64,000 nt of DNA from Acidobacteriota bacterium. GTDB lineage: Bacteria > Acidobacteriota > Blastocatellia > Chloracidobacteriales > Chloracidobacteriaceae. The DNA lies in the NCBI GenBank assembly GCA_016208495.1, contig JACQXX010000010.1, positions 1-64,000 on the forward strand, given 5' to 3'. Positions 23,779 to 32,356 of the stretch are shown here, piece by piece (position 1 is the stretch's first letter; the number at the start of each line of letters is the position of its first letter). Under the pieces are notes generated by a model, which saw only the letters and a list, made by a program, of their open reading frames with translations, made no database searches and was not told the origin of the DNA. A program made the position numbers and the translations under genes.

Positions 23779-23809
23779 CTACTGACTACTGACTAAATTC
23801 TACTGACTA
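23779..23809. repeat. CTACTGA array at the scpA stop
   Basis: Heptamers at 23779-23792 and 23800-23809, interrupted by 4 bp. The scpA stop codon (TAG on the minus strand, 23807-23809) is the first three bases of a unit. With the array at 23381 it forms inverted boundaries of the scpA-scpB gap. Confidence 0.85.
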
Positions 23810-24592
23810 TCTGTTCGATTGTCGTTTGACAAGGATGTCGCCAAAGGTTTTTTCCTGCACGATCAACAATGAGTACTCTTTGACTAACTCCAGCAGGGCC
23901 AGCAGGATACAAATCATTTCACGTTTTGAGCGTGAAGCTTCAAACAGGGAGCGAACATTGATGGCTTTCTGTTTGGAAAGCAGGGAACGCAATTCAATCA
24001 GTTTTTGGGCCTGAGTGACTTCATCCCGGGCAATTTCAATTTCGACTTTTTCGCGGCGGCGTTCCACGACGCGGCGAAACGTTTCCAATAAATCGAAGAC
24101 GGTGGCGACCACTTCGCTGTCGAGTTCGTCTTCCGGAATGGGTCGAGTAAATACTGCCTGTTCGACTTCGGCCCGTGACCAGAGCATATGGGCAGCCGTT
24201 TTGTATTTTTGGTGTTCAAGCAACCGGCGAACCAGTTCTGAGCGGGGGTCTTCGGTTTCGTCACCGGCTTCAATGCTTGAAGCCGGTGCTTTGGGTAAGA
24301 GCATTTGCGATTTGATTTGAATCAAGGTCGCGGCCATCACTACAAACTCGCCAGCCAGATCAATATCAAGTTCTTGCAATTCTTGAATATAAATCAGGTA
24401 TTCTTTCGCGATGCGAGCTATCGGGATGTCATAAATATCAATTTCATCCCGTTTAATCAGGTAGAGCAACAAATCAAGCGGACCCTCAAACGTGGCCAGT
24501 TTGATTTTGTAATCGTATTCCGAATTCTCCTTGATAAAAGCAGCTTCCAGATCAATTGGTCGTTTGGATTCAACAGGTTTTGGTGTTTCCAT
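23807..24592 (-). CDS. scpA: Segregation and condensation protein A
   Basis: ScpA is the kleisin subunit that bridges SMC heads for chromosome segregation. From ATG 24592 the protein has 261 residues. The family signature TFEGPLDLLLYLIKRDEIDI is near the N-terminus, followed by IAKEYLIYIQELQELDIDLAGEFVVMAA. The C-terminal winged helix contains MICILLALLELVKEYSLLIVQ. The frame is open further upstream into the M50 protease gene; ATG 24592 leaves a 17-bp gap and starts close to the usual position. Confidence 0.93.
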   Translation of the reverse strand: METPKPVESKRPIDLEAAFIKENSEYDYKIKLATFEGPLDLLLYLIKRDEIDIYDIPIARIAKEYLIYIQELQELDIDLAGEFVVMAATLIQIKSQMLLPKAPASSIEAGDETEDPRSELVRRLLEHQKYKTAAHMLWSRAEVEQAVFTRPIPEDELDSEVVATVFDLLETFRRVVERRREKVEIEIARDEVTQAQKLIELRSLLSKQKAINVRSLFEASRSKREMICILLALLELVKEYSLLIVQEKTFGDILVKRQSNR

Positions 24593-24609
24593 AGTTGCTG
24601 AGGCTACCT

Positions 24610-25275
24610 TTACAAACCGAGGAGAAAGACCAATCCAAGCGTCACGATTTTGAATACCGGAGCACAAATCATGTTCAGAAGGCCAGTGACAATCCCGATC
24701 AGCAAAATGACGAACCCATATTCGCGCAGACCTTCATAGGCATCCATCAGTGTTGGTGAAATCACACTCAACAGGCTGGAGAGAATATGGCTTCCATCCA
24801 AAGGTGGAATTGGAATCATATTAAATACTGCCAGACCAATATTGAGCATAATCATAAATCGCAGCAGAAATCCGATTGGCTCCTGTAATCCAGCACCGGC
24901 CAGATTGGTCCAGAGTCCAGTCATCAACAAGATTTTAAACAGTGCGCCAGCGATAAAAGCCAGGATTAAATTGCTCGCTGGTCCAGCTCCTGAAACCGCA
25001 ATGTTTCCCCAAAAGTGGTCTCTCCAGCGTGATGGATTGACTGGGACTGGCTTGGCCCAACCAAAATAGATCGTTCCAGCCGTCAACAACGTCATTAAAG
25101 GGAAAAGAATGGTTCCAAACAGATCAATGTGGACGGCTGGATTGAGTGAAACCCGGCCCATCCACCGCCCTGTGTCATCGCCAAATTTTTCAGATGTCCA
25201 GGCGTGTGCCGCCTCGTGAATGGTGAGCGAGAACAAAAACACCACAAAAGCAATGGCAGCTTCACCAAGATTCAC
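24610..25275 (-). CDS. Site-2 protease family (M50) membrane metalloprotease
   Basis: An intramembrane zinc protease homologue of 221 residues with about five transmembrane helices. The zinc motif H20-E-A-A-H24 lies in the first helix, and the third ligand motif NMIPIPPLDGSHIL lies near residue 150. It is the short SpoIVFB-like form without PDZ or CBS domains. Substrate unknown. It heads the M50-scpA-scpB-rluB minus-strand set, an arrangement common in many bacteria, although no direct functional link is established. Confidence 0.92.
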   Translation of the reverse strand: MNLGEAAIAFVVFLFSLTIHEAAHAWTSEKFGDDTGRWMGRVSLNPAVHIDLFGTILFPLMTLLTAGTIYFGWAKPVPVNPSRWRDHFWGNIAVSGAGPASNLILAFIAGALFKILLMTGLWTNLAGAGLQEPIGFLLRFMIMLNIGLAVFNMIPIPPLDGSHILSSLLSVISPTLMDAYEGLREYGFVILLIGIVTGLLNMICAPVFKIVTLGLVFLLGL

Positions 25276-25336
25276 AACGTACCTCTTTCTTGAGAAACCG
25301 ACTGGGAGTATTTCTTGATCCAGTCGGCGTGAGTAT

Positions 25337-25434
25337 GTTCCGGGTTCCGGGTTCTAGGTTCTGGGTTCTGGGTTCTGGGTTCCGGGTTCCGGGTTCCGGG
25401 TTCCGGGTTCCGGGTTCCGGGTTCCGGGTTCCGG
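25337..25434. repeat. GTTCCGG heptamer array, 14 units
   Basis: Fourteen consecutive 7-bp units in exact register. Ten are GTTCCGG, three GTTCTGG and one GTTCTAG. The array sits upstream of the M50 gene start and downstream of the NHL gene end. Confidence 0.95.
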
Positions 25435-25460
25435 GTTTTTCGAAAATATGAGGAATTCTG

Positions 25461-25536
25461 TCACCTTGTCACTTTGTCACCCTGTCATCTTGTCACCTTG
25501 TCACCTGGTCATTCTGTCACCTTGTCATTGAGTCAC
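25461..25536. repeat. TCACCTTG octamer array overlapping the NHL gene end
   Basis: Nine and a half units in exact 8-bp register. The last 20 bp (25517-25536) are coding on the minus strand and give the end of the propeller protein, Asp-Ser-Met-Thr-Arg-stop. The TGA stop is the first three bases of a unit. Confidence 0.93.
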
Positions 25537-26581
25537 TTTCATCCAGCCAGGGCATATAGCCTTTCACGCCGAGCGGGGCACGATACACTTCACCCGTGGT
25601 GGTCAAAAGAGCATTTCCCTGGTCATCAAAGGCCAGCCCGACCAGATTATTTCCAGCCAGTACCCGTTCAGGAGAACCTCCGGCGGCTGGGATTTTGAAG
25701 ATGCCTCGCAGACCATCAAGACTTGCCGCGACATACAGATTCCCATCTGTGTCAAACGCCAGCCCCTGTGGACGTCCAAGGCCAATGTGAAACGGTTTGA
25801 CCTCACCCTCAAGTGTAATCTCGGAAATGACTTCGCGACTTCCGCCAGTGGTGGGGCCGGTGACATACAGGTTGCCGTTTGGACTGAAGGCCAAATGATA
25901 GGCGGCAACGCTGGGCTCTAACATTGCAAATTTATGTGCTTTACCCAGTTCATCAATGCGATAGACAATGCCCTGGCGATCACCAACAAATAATTCACCT
26001 TTGCGGTTAAAAATGATTCCAGTGGCAACGCCTAAATCTCGAACAAAGGCTTCCGATTCACTAAAGGGAGACACGCGGTAGACATTCCCGTCATAGCGAC
26101 TGGAAATGTAGAGCGTTCCTTCCTGGTCAAAAGCCAGACCGGTCGGATTGATAATATCTGAGAGGAATTTCGAGACTTTTCCGCTTGAAGAAATCTTCCA
26201 TACCGAGACTTCGACTTTTTTCCCCCGCGCACCCGACAACGTGGTGTAGATATTGCCGCTATCTGGGTCAAACGCCGGATTGGCAACCGGATGCAGGTCA
26301 CTGGCCAGTAATGCCCCAACATGAAAGGCCGCTACATTGCTTTCCTGGTGATTGGCTTTTAACCGAATTCCGGCTGAGAGGTCATCGTCGGCGCTGATTT
26401 CAGGAATGCCAATCACCACCCGTGTGGTTGAAGCACTGATGATTCGAGCCCGGGTCGAGCCAATAAAAGCCTGACATTGGGTGAAATTTGAGGTATCGAA
26501 ATCCTGACAGGTTACAATAACTTCGCCGCCAGGAATTCCAACCTGTGGATGAACATGTGAAATTTGAGGTTTGAGCGCCAT
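25517..26581 (-). CDS. IPT/TIG-domain NHL-type beta-propeller protein
   Basis: 354 residues, no signal peptide visible. Residues 1-85 look like an IPT/TIG Ig-like domain (ISHVHPQVGIPGGEVIVTC). The rest forms repeats typical of NHL/SMP-30-like propellers: INPTGLAFDQEGTLYISSR, VATGIIFNRKGELFVGDR, YHLAFSPNGNLYVTGP, PQGLAFDTDGNLYVAAS, LVGLAFDDQGNALLTT. It is probably a binding or scaffold protein, and no catalytic residues can be claimed. The last codons and stop lie inside an octamer repeat array, so the natural C-terminus may have been replaced. Confidence 0.85.
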   Translation of the reverse strand: MALKPQISHVHPQVGIPGGEVIVTCQDFDTSNFTQCQAFIGSTRARIISASTTRVVIGIPEISADDDLSAGIRLKANHQESNVAAFHVGALLASDLHPVANPAFDPDSGNIYTTLSGARGKKVEVSVWKISSSGKVSKFLSDIINPTGLAFDQEGTLYISSRYDGNVYRVSPFSESEAFVRDLGVATGIIFNRKGELFVGDRQGIVYRIDELGKAHKFAMLEPSVAAYHLAFSPNGNLYVTGPTTGGSREVISEITLEGEVKPFHIGLGRPQGLAFDTDGNLYVAASLDGLRGIFKIPAAGGSPERVLAGNNLVGLAFDDQGNALLTTTGEVYRAPLGVKGYMPWLDESDSMTR

Positions 26582-26813
26582 TCGCTTTCAGTATCAGAAT
26601 GAAAATTTAAGGTTGAAGATGACGCCTTACCTTCAGTCTGGAAAGGCGTGGACAATCAAAATGTTTTGAACCTGTTGAGCATAGCACATTTGGGGAACAA
26701 GCTGGAAAGTCCCTCCCGTATCAGCCACCCCGAAGCGAAGTTCAACCAAAGTGTTGCACTTTTCAAAAAAGCATCTGGACAGACCACTTTACCGAAGCGT
26801 AAACTACCTTTCT

Positions 26814-27356
26814 ATGCCTCTCTTTTTCACTTCACATCACAAATTAACGTCCTCTGTAATCGCTGCCGGATTAGCCCTCTGGCTGAGCGGTGTCGGGTGT
26901 TTGTTGTGCTTGATGTGTTGCTGGAATCAGGGCTGTTCCGAACTTTCAGGTCAGTCGTGTCAGGCTGAGACCGAAATCGTCGTTAGTGGTGACAACACCG
27001 AACCGGAATCGTGTCATTCACAGGCTGAGTCACCAGCGTCGCATTGTTCGGCTTCAGGTGGTGGCTGTTGCGCCTCATCTGAAGAATCGGCTGACGATGA
27101 TCAAGAGGACCCTGGTACAGTCGAATCGCTGGTGGCTATTGATACCAATCAAAGCAACTGCGAATGGTGCGCCTGTGAAGGAAAAATCGAACTCCTTCCA
27201 GCTTCCCGGCCCTCTGATACCCCGGTTGCCCAGCTACCTGCCAAAAAAGCTCCATCCGTTTTTACTCTTTCCCTGACAGCATTTGCACCTGCCCCTCAAG
27301 TCTACCTGCCAAACCGGGGACATACCTACCTGAAATGCTGTGTCTTCCTGATTTAA
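26814..27356 (+). CDS. Cysteine-rich membrane-anchored protein
   Basis: Family not recognised. From ATG 26814 the protein has 180 residues with 15 cysteines. A hydrophobic segment (about residues 13-35) leads into a CLLCLMCCW cluster. A polar, acidic, Cys/Ser-rich stretch follows (CHSQ, SHCSASGGGCCASS, NCEWCAC), and the C-terminus is hydrophobic with KCCVFLI. It is probably exported or membrane-anchored and could bind metal. A GTG at 26751 in the same frame is possible. No clear ribosome binding site is seen for either start. A second Cys-rich exported protein follows 109 bp downstream. Confidence 0.65.
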   Translation: MPLFFTSHHKLTSSVIAAGLALWLSGVGCLLCLMCCWNQGCSELSGQSCQAETEIVVSGDNTEPESCHSQAESPASHCSASGGGCCASSEESADDDQEDPGTVESLVAIDTNQSNCEWCACEGKIELLPASRPSDTPVAQLPAKKAPSVFTLSLTAFAPAPQVYLPNRGHTYLKCCVFLI

Positions 27357-27465
27357 ATCTTTGTTGATCAAGCACTTTTGCCTTTGTATGACTGGGTCTG
27401 TGAGGCTCAGTGTGTCTGACAACAAACTTTATCCGGGTTTTTACCCACATCTCAGGAGACTTTGT

Positions 27466-27828
27466 ATGAAAAGCATTCATGTGATCATTTTAGGATTTGG
27501 TCTGGTTCTGGCTGGTTTGCTGTATTCAATCCCAGGTGCCGCGGCAGCGGAAAACACCAAAGCCGATTGCTGCAAGCAAAAGGAAGCCTGCTGTGCGACG
27601 CAACAGGCTGGCTGCTGCAAAGCTGGTGAGCAGGCCAAAGCTGAAGGCTGCTGTGCTGCAAAGAAAGAATGCTGCACCGCCACGGAAAAACCAGGCTGCT
27701 GCAAAGCTGAGAAAGCAGATGCGGCCAAAAAACAGGCCAGTGCAAATGCAGACAGTGGATGCTGCTTCCCTGGTTCGCCATGCTGCACGCCCGGTTCCGC
27801 TTGCTGTGGCAATAAAGCCGTAGCCTAG
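27466..27828 (+). CDS. Exported CC-pair protein, metallothionein-like
   Basis: From ATG 27466 (AGGAG upstream) the protein has 120 residues. A signal peptide ends near AAAA-ENT (about residue 28). The mature part carries nine Cys-Cys pairs (residues 35-36, 42-43, 50-51, 62-63, 69-70, 78-79, 99-100, 106-107, 113-114) separated mostly by five to seven residues of Lys, Ala, Glu and Gly. There are no other cysteines and no aromatic residues between them. This suggests a periplasmic soft-metal (Cu, Zn, Cd) binding or thiol-redox protein; the function is inference. The frame is open upstream to 27361, but the signal peptide and ribosome binding site fix the start. Confidence 0.75.
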   Translation: MKSIHVIILGFGLVLAGLLYSIPGAAAAENTKADCCKQKEACCATQQAGCCKAGEQAKAEGCCAAKKECCTATEKPGCCKAEKADAAKKQASANADSGCCFPGSPCCTPGSACCGNKAVA

Positions 27829-27904
27829 CTTGTGAATGTCTGGTGCCTGGTGCCTGGTACTTAGAATCAATACTTTCCAAGTCCAAAGCCCCAAGCTCTC
27901 ATTG

Positions 27905-27946
27905 AAGGGTGAATGCCTGACACATCAGGTATTCACCCTTTTTCAT
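27905..27946 (+). terminator. Rho-independent terminator after the Cys-rich genes
   Basis: AAGGGTGAATGCCTGA (27905-27920) pairs over 16 bp with TCAGGTATTCACCCTT (27925-27940), one G-T pair, loop CACA, followed by TTTCATTTTTC. A short TGGTGCC heptamer run (27838-27858) lies just upstream. Confidence 0.9.
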
Positions 27947-28024
27947 TTTTCAGGGAACCTTTCAGCACCCGTCGAGACAATCAACACCATACACCACATC
28001 AAATTTTCGGAGTGCATCACGTTT

Positions 28025-29662
28025 ATGCCAAAGTCAAACCGTACGTTGCTCATGGTCTTGTTTTTGACAGGGTTACTCTTTGCTCAAGGTTGTTACATGG
28101 GAAGGGCGCCGTCTTCTCAAGAAAGTAAAGATAAGACTCGCCCGACATCACCTGTGACCTCGGCGCCTGCTCAGCGGCCATCCGGCAATGGGGTCCCGGC
28201 ATCACCGCCGCCGTTTGCCGCCAAAGAAGCTGGCTCAAGTATGCCGGTTGACGCTGATCAATCCAACACTGAAGACTACCGCGACTATGGCGTAAACCAG
28301 ATGATCTCGGCGAAAAAGGACCCACTCTCAACCTTTGCCATTGATGTTGACACCGCTTCGTACACCATCACCCGCCGAAAATTAAATGAAGGCCAGCTTC
28401 CACCACCAGCGGCAGTGCGCGTCGAAGAATTCATTAACTACTTCAATTATAATTATCCTCAACCAGCCACAACCCATCCCTTTTCAGTGACACTCGAAGC
28501 CGCACCCTCGCCATTTCAGGCCAACCGGCATCTGATGCGGGTCGGGATTCACGGCAAAGAGATTCCTGTAACCAATCGGCCCCCGGCTCATTTGACCTTT
28601 CTGGTTGATACCAGTGGCTCAATGCAATCGGCTGACAAAATCGGATTGCTCAAGCAAAGCCTGAAATTACTGGTCGAAAACCTGAAGCCGGGTGATACGG
28701 TCGCCATCACCACCTATGCTGGTGGCACCAGCACGGTCCTGACACCGACTGGTATTGATCGTCGCCATGAAATTCTGGCAGCGCTGGATCGGTTGGAAGC
28801 TGGTGGTTCAACCGCGATGGAGTCTGGAATTGACCTTGCCTATCGTCAGGCGGCCTCGGTCAATCGTCCGGGTATGATCAACCGGATTGTGATTTGCTCA
28901 GACGGAGACGCCAATGTTGGCCGAACCAGCCCTGACGAAATCCTCAAAACGATTGAAGGCTATGTCAAAGAAGGAATTACCGTCAGCACCATCGGGTTTG
29001 GAATGGGGAACTATAAAGACACGATGATGGAGCGGTTTGCCGACAAAGGAAATGGGAATTACTTCTACATTGATACTTTTGATCAGGCCCGGCGGGTATT
29101 TGTGGATGAATTGACCGGCACACTCCAGGTCATTGCCAAGGATGTAAAAGTTCAGGTCGAGTTTAATCCAGCCGCCGTTTCACAATATCGCCTGATTGGC
29201 TATGAAAACCGTGATGTCGCTGACGAAGATTTTCGCAATGATCGGGTTGATGGTGGCGAAATCGGCGCGGGTCACCGCGTGACAGCTCTGTATGAATTGG
29301 AATTGACCAATAATCCAGCGCCAAAACTGGCGACGGTTCGGCTGCGATACAAACAGCCGGAAGGCCAGAGTTCTCAGGAAGTTCTGGCCGAATTTGCCAC
29401 TTCACGCATTCCAGCCCAGTTTGTTCAGACATCAGAGGATTTTCGGTTTGCCGTCGCGGTGGCTGCTTTTGCCGAAGTGTTGCGCGGCAGTGAGTTGGCT
29501 CGGAACTGGTCGCTTCAAACCGTTGCCCAACTGGCCCGTGAGTCGTCATCTTCTGACAATGCGGAACGCCAGGAATTGATAGGGTTGATTGCCAAAGCCC
29601 AAACTTTGCAGGATCGCAGCAAAACTGCTCCGGTGTCCCCGTCAGGGTATCCACTGCAATAG
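28025..29662 (+). CDS. VWA-domain lipoprotein, YfbK-like
   Basis: 545 residues from ATG 28025. A lipoprotein signal peptide ends LLFAQGC with C23 as the lipidated residue. A Pro/Ser/Thr-rich linker follows. Residues 85-185 match the conserved region preceding VWA in YfbK-type proteins (DPLSTFAIDVDTASYTITRR). The VWA domain holds the MIDAS motif DTSGS (195-199) and CSDGDAN. The C-terminal 170 residues match the DUF3520-type domain. Role: envelope protein-protein interaction, partner unknown. The frame is open upstream to 27836, but that part covers the terminator and a repeat. Confidence 0.9.
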   Translation: MPKSNRTLLMVLFLTGLLFAQGCYMGRAPSSQESKDKTRPTSPVTSAPAQRPSGNGVPASPPPFAAKEAGSSMPVDADQSNTEDYRDYGVNQMISAKKDPLSTFAIDVDTASYTITRRKLNEGQLPPPAAVRVEEFINYFNYNYPQPATTHPFSVTLEAAPSPFQANRHLMRVGIHGKEIPVTNRPPAHLTFLVDTSGSMQSADKIGLLKQSLKLLVENLKPGDTVAITTYAGGTSTVLTPTGIDRRHEILAALDRLEAGGSTAMESGIDLAYRQAASVNRPGMINRIVICSDGDANVGRTSPDEILKTIEGYVKEGITVSTIGFGMGNYKDTMMERFADKGNGNYFYIDTFDQARRVFVDELTGTLQVIAKDVKVQVEFNPAAVSQYRLIGYENRDVADEDFRNDRVDGGEIGAGHRVTALYELELTNNPAPKLATVRLRYKQPEGQSSQEVLAEFATSRIPAQFVQTSEDFRFAVAVAAFAEVLRGSELARNWSLQTVAQLARESSSSDNAERQELIGLIAKAQTLQDRSKTAPVSPSGYPLQ

Positions 29663-29680
29663 GGGCCAGGCTGAGATTTT

Positions 29681-29815
29681 GACCAAATGACAAATGACAA
29701 GAGGACAGGGGAACAGGAGGACAAGCGGACAAGGGGACAGAGTGACAGGGTGACAAGGTGACAGGGTGACAGGGTGACAAGGTGATAGAGTGACAAGGTG
29801 ACAGAGTGAGGGACT
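29681..29815. repeat. GACAAGGT-type octamer array after the VWA lipoprotein gene
   Basis: About 16 degenerate 8-bp units (GGTGACAG, GGTGACAA, GCGGACAA and variants). An inverted counterpart (TTGTCCCTCTGTCCCTCTG and neighbours) lies at 29985-30028, so the two can pair around a 170-bp A/T-rich loop. Confidence 0.85.
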
Positions 29816-29984
29816 GTCCAAATTTTTCTGTAACCAGTCAATTTAACCTGGAAAAACCAGGTGATCGGCTCTTTCTTTAGCCATTAAGTATTGAATATAA
29901 ACAGTTTATCTAAGCTTAAAAAACGAGCTAAAAATCCAGTTTAGCCATTTACACAAAAAACTGAAAAGTCTCTACTTTGATAGT

Positions 29985-30028
29985 CACCTTGCCCTTGTCC
30001 CTCTGTCCCTCTGTCCTCTTGTCATTGA
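29985..30028. repeat. Inverted octamer counterpart
   Basis: Units CACCTTGC, CCTTGTCC, CTCTGTCC, CTCTGTCC, TCTTGTCA, complementary in type to the array at 29681-29815. Confidence 0.75.
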
Positions 30029-30042
30029 GCCATCGGTTCAGG

Positions 30043-30091
30043 GGGTTGCAAGTTGGGCACCGGCCCATATAACTTGCAACCCTCTTTTTTG
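30043..30091 (+). terminator. Terminator-like hairpin upstream of the enoyl-CoA hydratase
   Basis: GGGTTGCAAGTT (30043-30054) is perfectly complementary to AACTTGCAACCC (30071-30082) and is followed by TCTTTTTTG. It probably ends transcripts coming from the VWA gene or the repeat region. It could also be an attenuator for the next gene at 30160. Confidence 0.75.
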
Positions 30092-30159
30092 TACTGCTTC
30101 CACACCTGGCGCTTCGGTTCCTGTCTTCCCAACGTGATGTCGTTGTTTGGGGTGTTTTT

Positions 30160-30978
30160 ATGGCGAAAGAATTGATTTTGCTTGAGATTGAAAACAAGGT
30201 TGCCGTTCTCAAACTGAATCGGCCAACTGTCCTCAATGCCCTCAACCTGGAAATGTGGAAAATCCTGGATGCAAGCCTGAGTGAGTTGGAACAACTCGGA
30301 GATGAAGTCCGGGCGGTCATTATCACTGGGGTTGGTGATCGTGCCTTTTGCGCTGGACTGGATCTGTCACCAGATAATCCGATTGTGTGGGACCTTCTGA
30401 GTCAGGCCAACCATGATCGGCGTGCCCAAATTGCTGACGAACTGAACTGGTTGCGAGATACCTTCAATCGGCTGGCGGACCTGCCCATGCCGACGATTGC
30501 GGCGCTCAATGGGTTAGCCTACGGCTCCGGATTGGAACTGGCGATGTGCTGTGATGTGCGAATCGCGGCTGAAAACATTCAGTTATGCCTGCCTGAAGTT
30601 TCAGTTGGTGTGATCCCGGACAAGGGTGGAACACAACGCTTACCGTGCTTGATTGGGTTGGCGAGAGCTAAGGAGATGATTCTGACTGGATTGCCGGTGA
30701 CCAGTGATGAGGGGGTTCGCATCGGACTGGTCAATCGGGTGGTGCCAGCAGATCAGTTGATGCCCGTCGCCGTCGAGTACGCCCACCGGATTGCCCACAT
30801 GTCACCGCTGGCGATTCGGGCGGCCAAACAGGCGCTCAACCAGACCCAATCCTTGCCGCTGGCTGATGGATTTCGCTTTGAAAATCGGATGGCGTTGGAA
30901 GCAATTTTGTCTGAAGACCTGGCCGAAGGCATCCGGGCATTTCAGGAAAAGCGGCCACCAGTCTTTCGAGGAGTGTAA
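30160..30978 (+). CDS. Enoyl-CoA hydratase/isomerase family protein
   Basis: 272-residue crotonase-fold protein. The oxyanion-hole elements AFCAGLDLS and ALNGLAYGSGLELAMCCDVRIAAE are present, as is the catalytic glutamate region LPEVSVGVIPDKGGTQRLP. These fit a water-adding hydratase of fatty-acid or amino-acid degradation. The exact substrate cannot be told. It stands alone between non-metabolic genes. A second crotonase homologue lies at 52697-53467. Confidence 0.9.
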   Translation: MAKELILLEIENKVAVLKLNRPTVLNALNLEMWKILDASLSELEQLGDEVRAVIITGVGDRAFCAGLDLSPDNPIVWDLLSQANHDRRAQIADELNWLRDTFNRLADLPMPTIAALNGLAYGSGLELAMCCDVRIAAENIQLCLPEVSVGVIPDKGGTQRLPCLIGLARAKEMILTGLPVTSDEGVRIGLVNRVVPADQLMPVAVEYAHRIAHMSPLAIRAAKQALNQTQSLPLADGFRFENRMALEAILSEDLAEGIRAFQEKRPPVFRGV

Positions 30979-31233
30979 CCAGGGTCAACTCAAACTCTTT
31001 TCCTTCAAAAAATAAAAGATAGACAAAACCAAAATTGTACAGTAAAGAAACACTGTTCCTCACCTGTGTTTCAATTCTGAAGAAAGGGTTTAGCCGTACA
31101 GCGCGCGCCGTCTATGACGAGTAACCCTCAAGAAAAGCGCGTTTGGTGAGCGAAATCGTTCATTTTCGTACTGATAGCCAAGCTTTATAGTGAGATGGGA
31201 ACCAGGGATGCGCCTGCTGTACGCCTGATTGCT

Positions 31234-32259
31234 ATGTCTGAAAAAGCCTGTTTTTCCTGTGGCAGAATGAACTCCGAAAGCGCCGACGTGTGCGTATTTT
31301 GCCGGGCTTCATTCAATACAATTCCATTTGAACCGGTTCCAGTACCTGAGCCTGATGAGCCCGTGGCCAGCCCCCGGCAACCATTCTTTCTACCAGTTTC
31401 AGCCATGAGTGAGCAGTATTACCACAGTAGCGGGAAAGCCTCCTTTTCTGGGGTCGCACTCAGCTTGATGGGTGGTGCGACGGCTGGTTTTGTCCTGGCG
31501 GCGATTTATGCCTATTTCATTATTTTTGTCCCCTTCATTTACGTGCGAATTCTCGGAACCGTGGGCCTTGGCTTTGGGGTTGGATGGGCAACGGCTTATG
31601 CCCTCAGCCTGGGCAAGATCCGAAATATGAAGGTTGCTTACAGCCTCATTGGCGCCGTGTCACTCATAACACTTTATAGCGCCTGGGTGATGTGGATATA
31701 TGGTTTGCTGGATCGGGAAGGGGAAATGGTTTCATTTTGGGCAGTGGCACTTCAGCCCTGGGTGGTGTGGGATATTATGCGGTCACTCAATACCACTGGT
31801 GTCTGGTCATTGAAAGGCACTGAGGTTTCAGGAGTGGTTCTGTGGGTAGTATGGGCTATTGAGGCTTTGATCATCCTTGGTTTTATTTTTGTGAACGGGG
31901 TCAAGGTCATTGACGGGGTTCCGTTTTGTGAGACCTGTCTGACATGGTCATTGCGTGACCCGGCGGTATTGGAACTGAGCGGATTGGGAAATCCAGAGTT
32001 GCTATCCCGAGTGCGGGCAAAAGATTACGCATTTTTGAGAGCCGCACCCAGACGCCGGGGCGATGATGTAAGCTGGGTCCGGTTTGATGTGTTTCGATGT
32101 GAACACTGTTCTCAACTCAATGTGTTGAAGGTCAACGAGGTTATTTTCACCGTTGATAATCGGGGGCAGACCTGGGAAAAATCCTCGATCATCCTGGACA
32201 ACTTGCTCATCAGCCCATCTGAGCTTGGTGTTCTCCAACAAATTAGTAGCGGTAGGTGA
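31234..32259 (+). CDS. Membrane protein with two zinc-ribbon-like cysteine pairs
   Basis: Family not recognised. 341 residues from ATG 31234, which places CFSCG near the N-terminus; an in-frame ATG at 31195 would add 13 residues, and neither has a clear ribosome binding site. An N-terminal four-cysteine ribbon (CFSC...CVFC) is followed by a Pro-rich linker, then about five transmembrane helices (roughly residues 70-235). The C-terminal part carries CETC and CEHC pairs about 70 residues apart, suggesting a second zinc site on the same side of the membrane as the first. Confidence 0.75.
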   Translation: MSEKACFSCGRMNSESADVCVFCRASFNTIPFEPVPVPEPDEPVASPRQPFFLPVSAMSEQYYHSSGKASFSGVALSLMGGATAGFVLAAIYAYFIIFVPFIYVRILGTVGLGFGVGWATAYALSLGKIRNMKVAYSLIGAVSLITLYSAWVMWIYGLLDREGEMVSFWAVALQPWVVWDIMRSLNTTGVWSLKGTEVSGVVLWVVWAIEALIILGFIFVNGVKVIDGVPFCETCLTWSLRDPAVLELSGLGNPELLSRVRAKDYAFLRAAPRRRGDDVSWVRFDVFRCEHCSQLNVLKVNEVIFTVDNRGQTWEKSSIILDNLLISPSELGVLQQISSGR

Positions 32260-32356
32260 AAGAGTGAGCGGCGAGGAGTGGAATAGCGAAATAGTGAAAG
32301 ACAAAGAGTTTATGGGTTAAGAGAACCCGCCTGAGACGCAACGCTGAACTCCTTGG

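Noticed and set aside
25337-25434. Regular repeats that might suggest a CRISPR array.
   Set aside because: The period is 7 bp without spacers and no cas genes are present. It is a tandem array, not CRISPR.
27526-27894. Long antisense and alternative-frame reading frames across the Cys-rich gene at 27466.
   Set aside because: They are produced by the biased GCC/TGC codons of the real gene. Only the 27466 frame has a signal peptide and ribosome binding site.
27836-28024. An upstream extension of the VWA lipoprotein.
   Set aside because: It spans a heptamer run and a strong terminator. The lipoprotein signal peptide starts at 28025.
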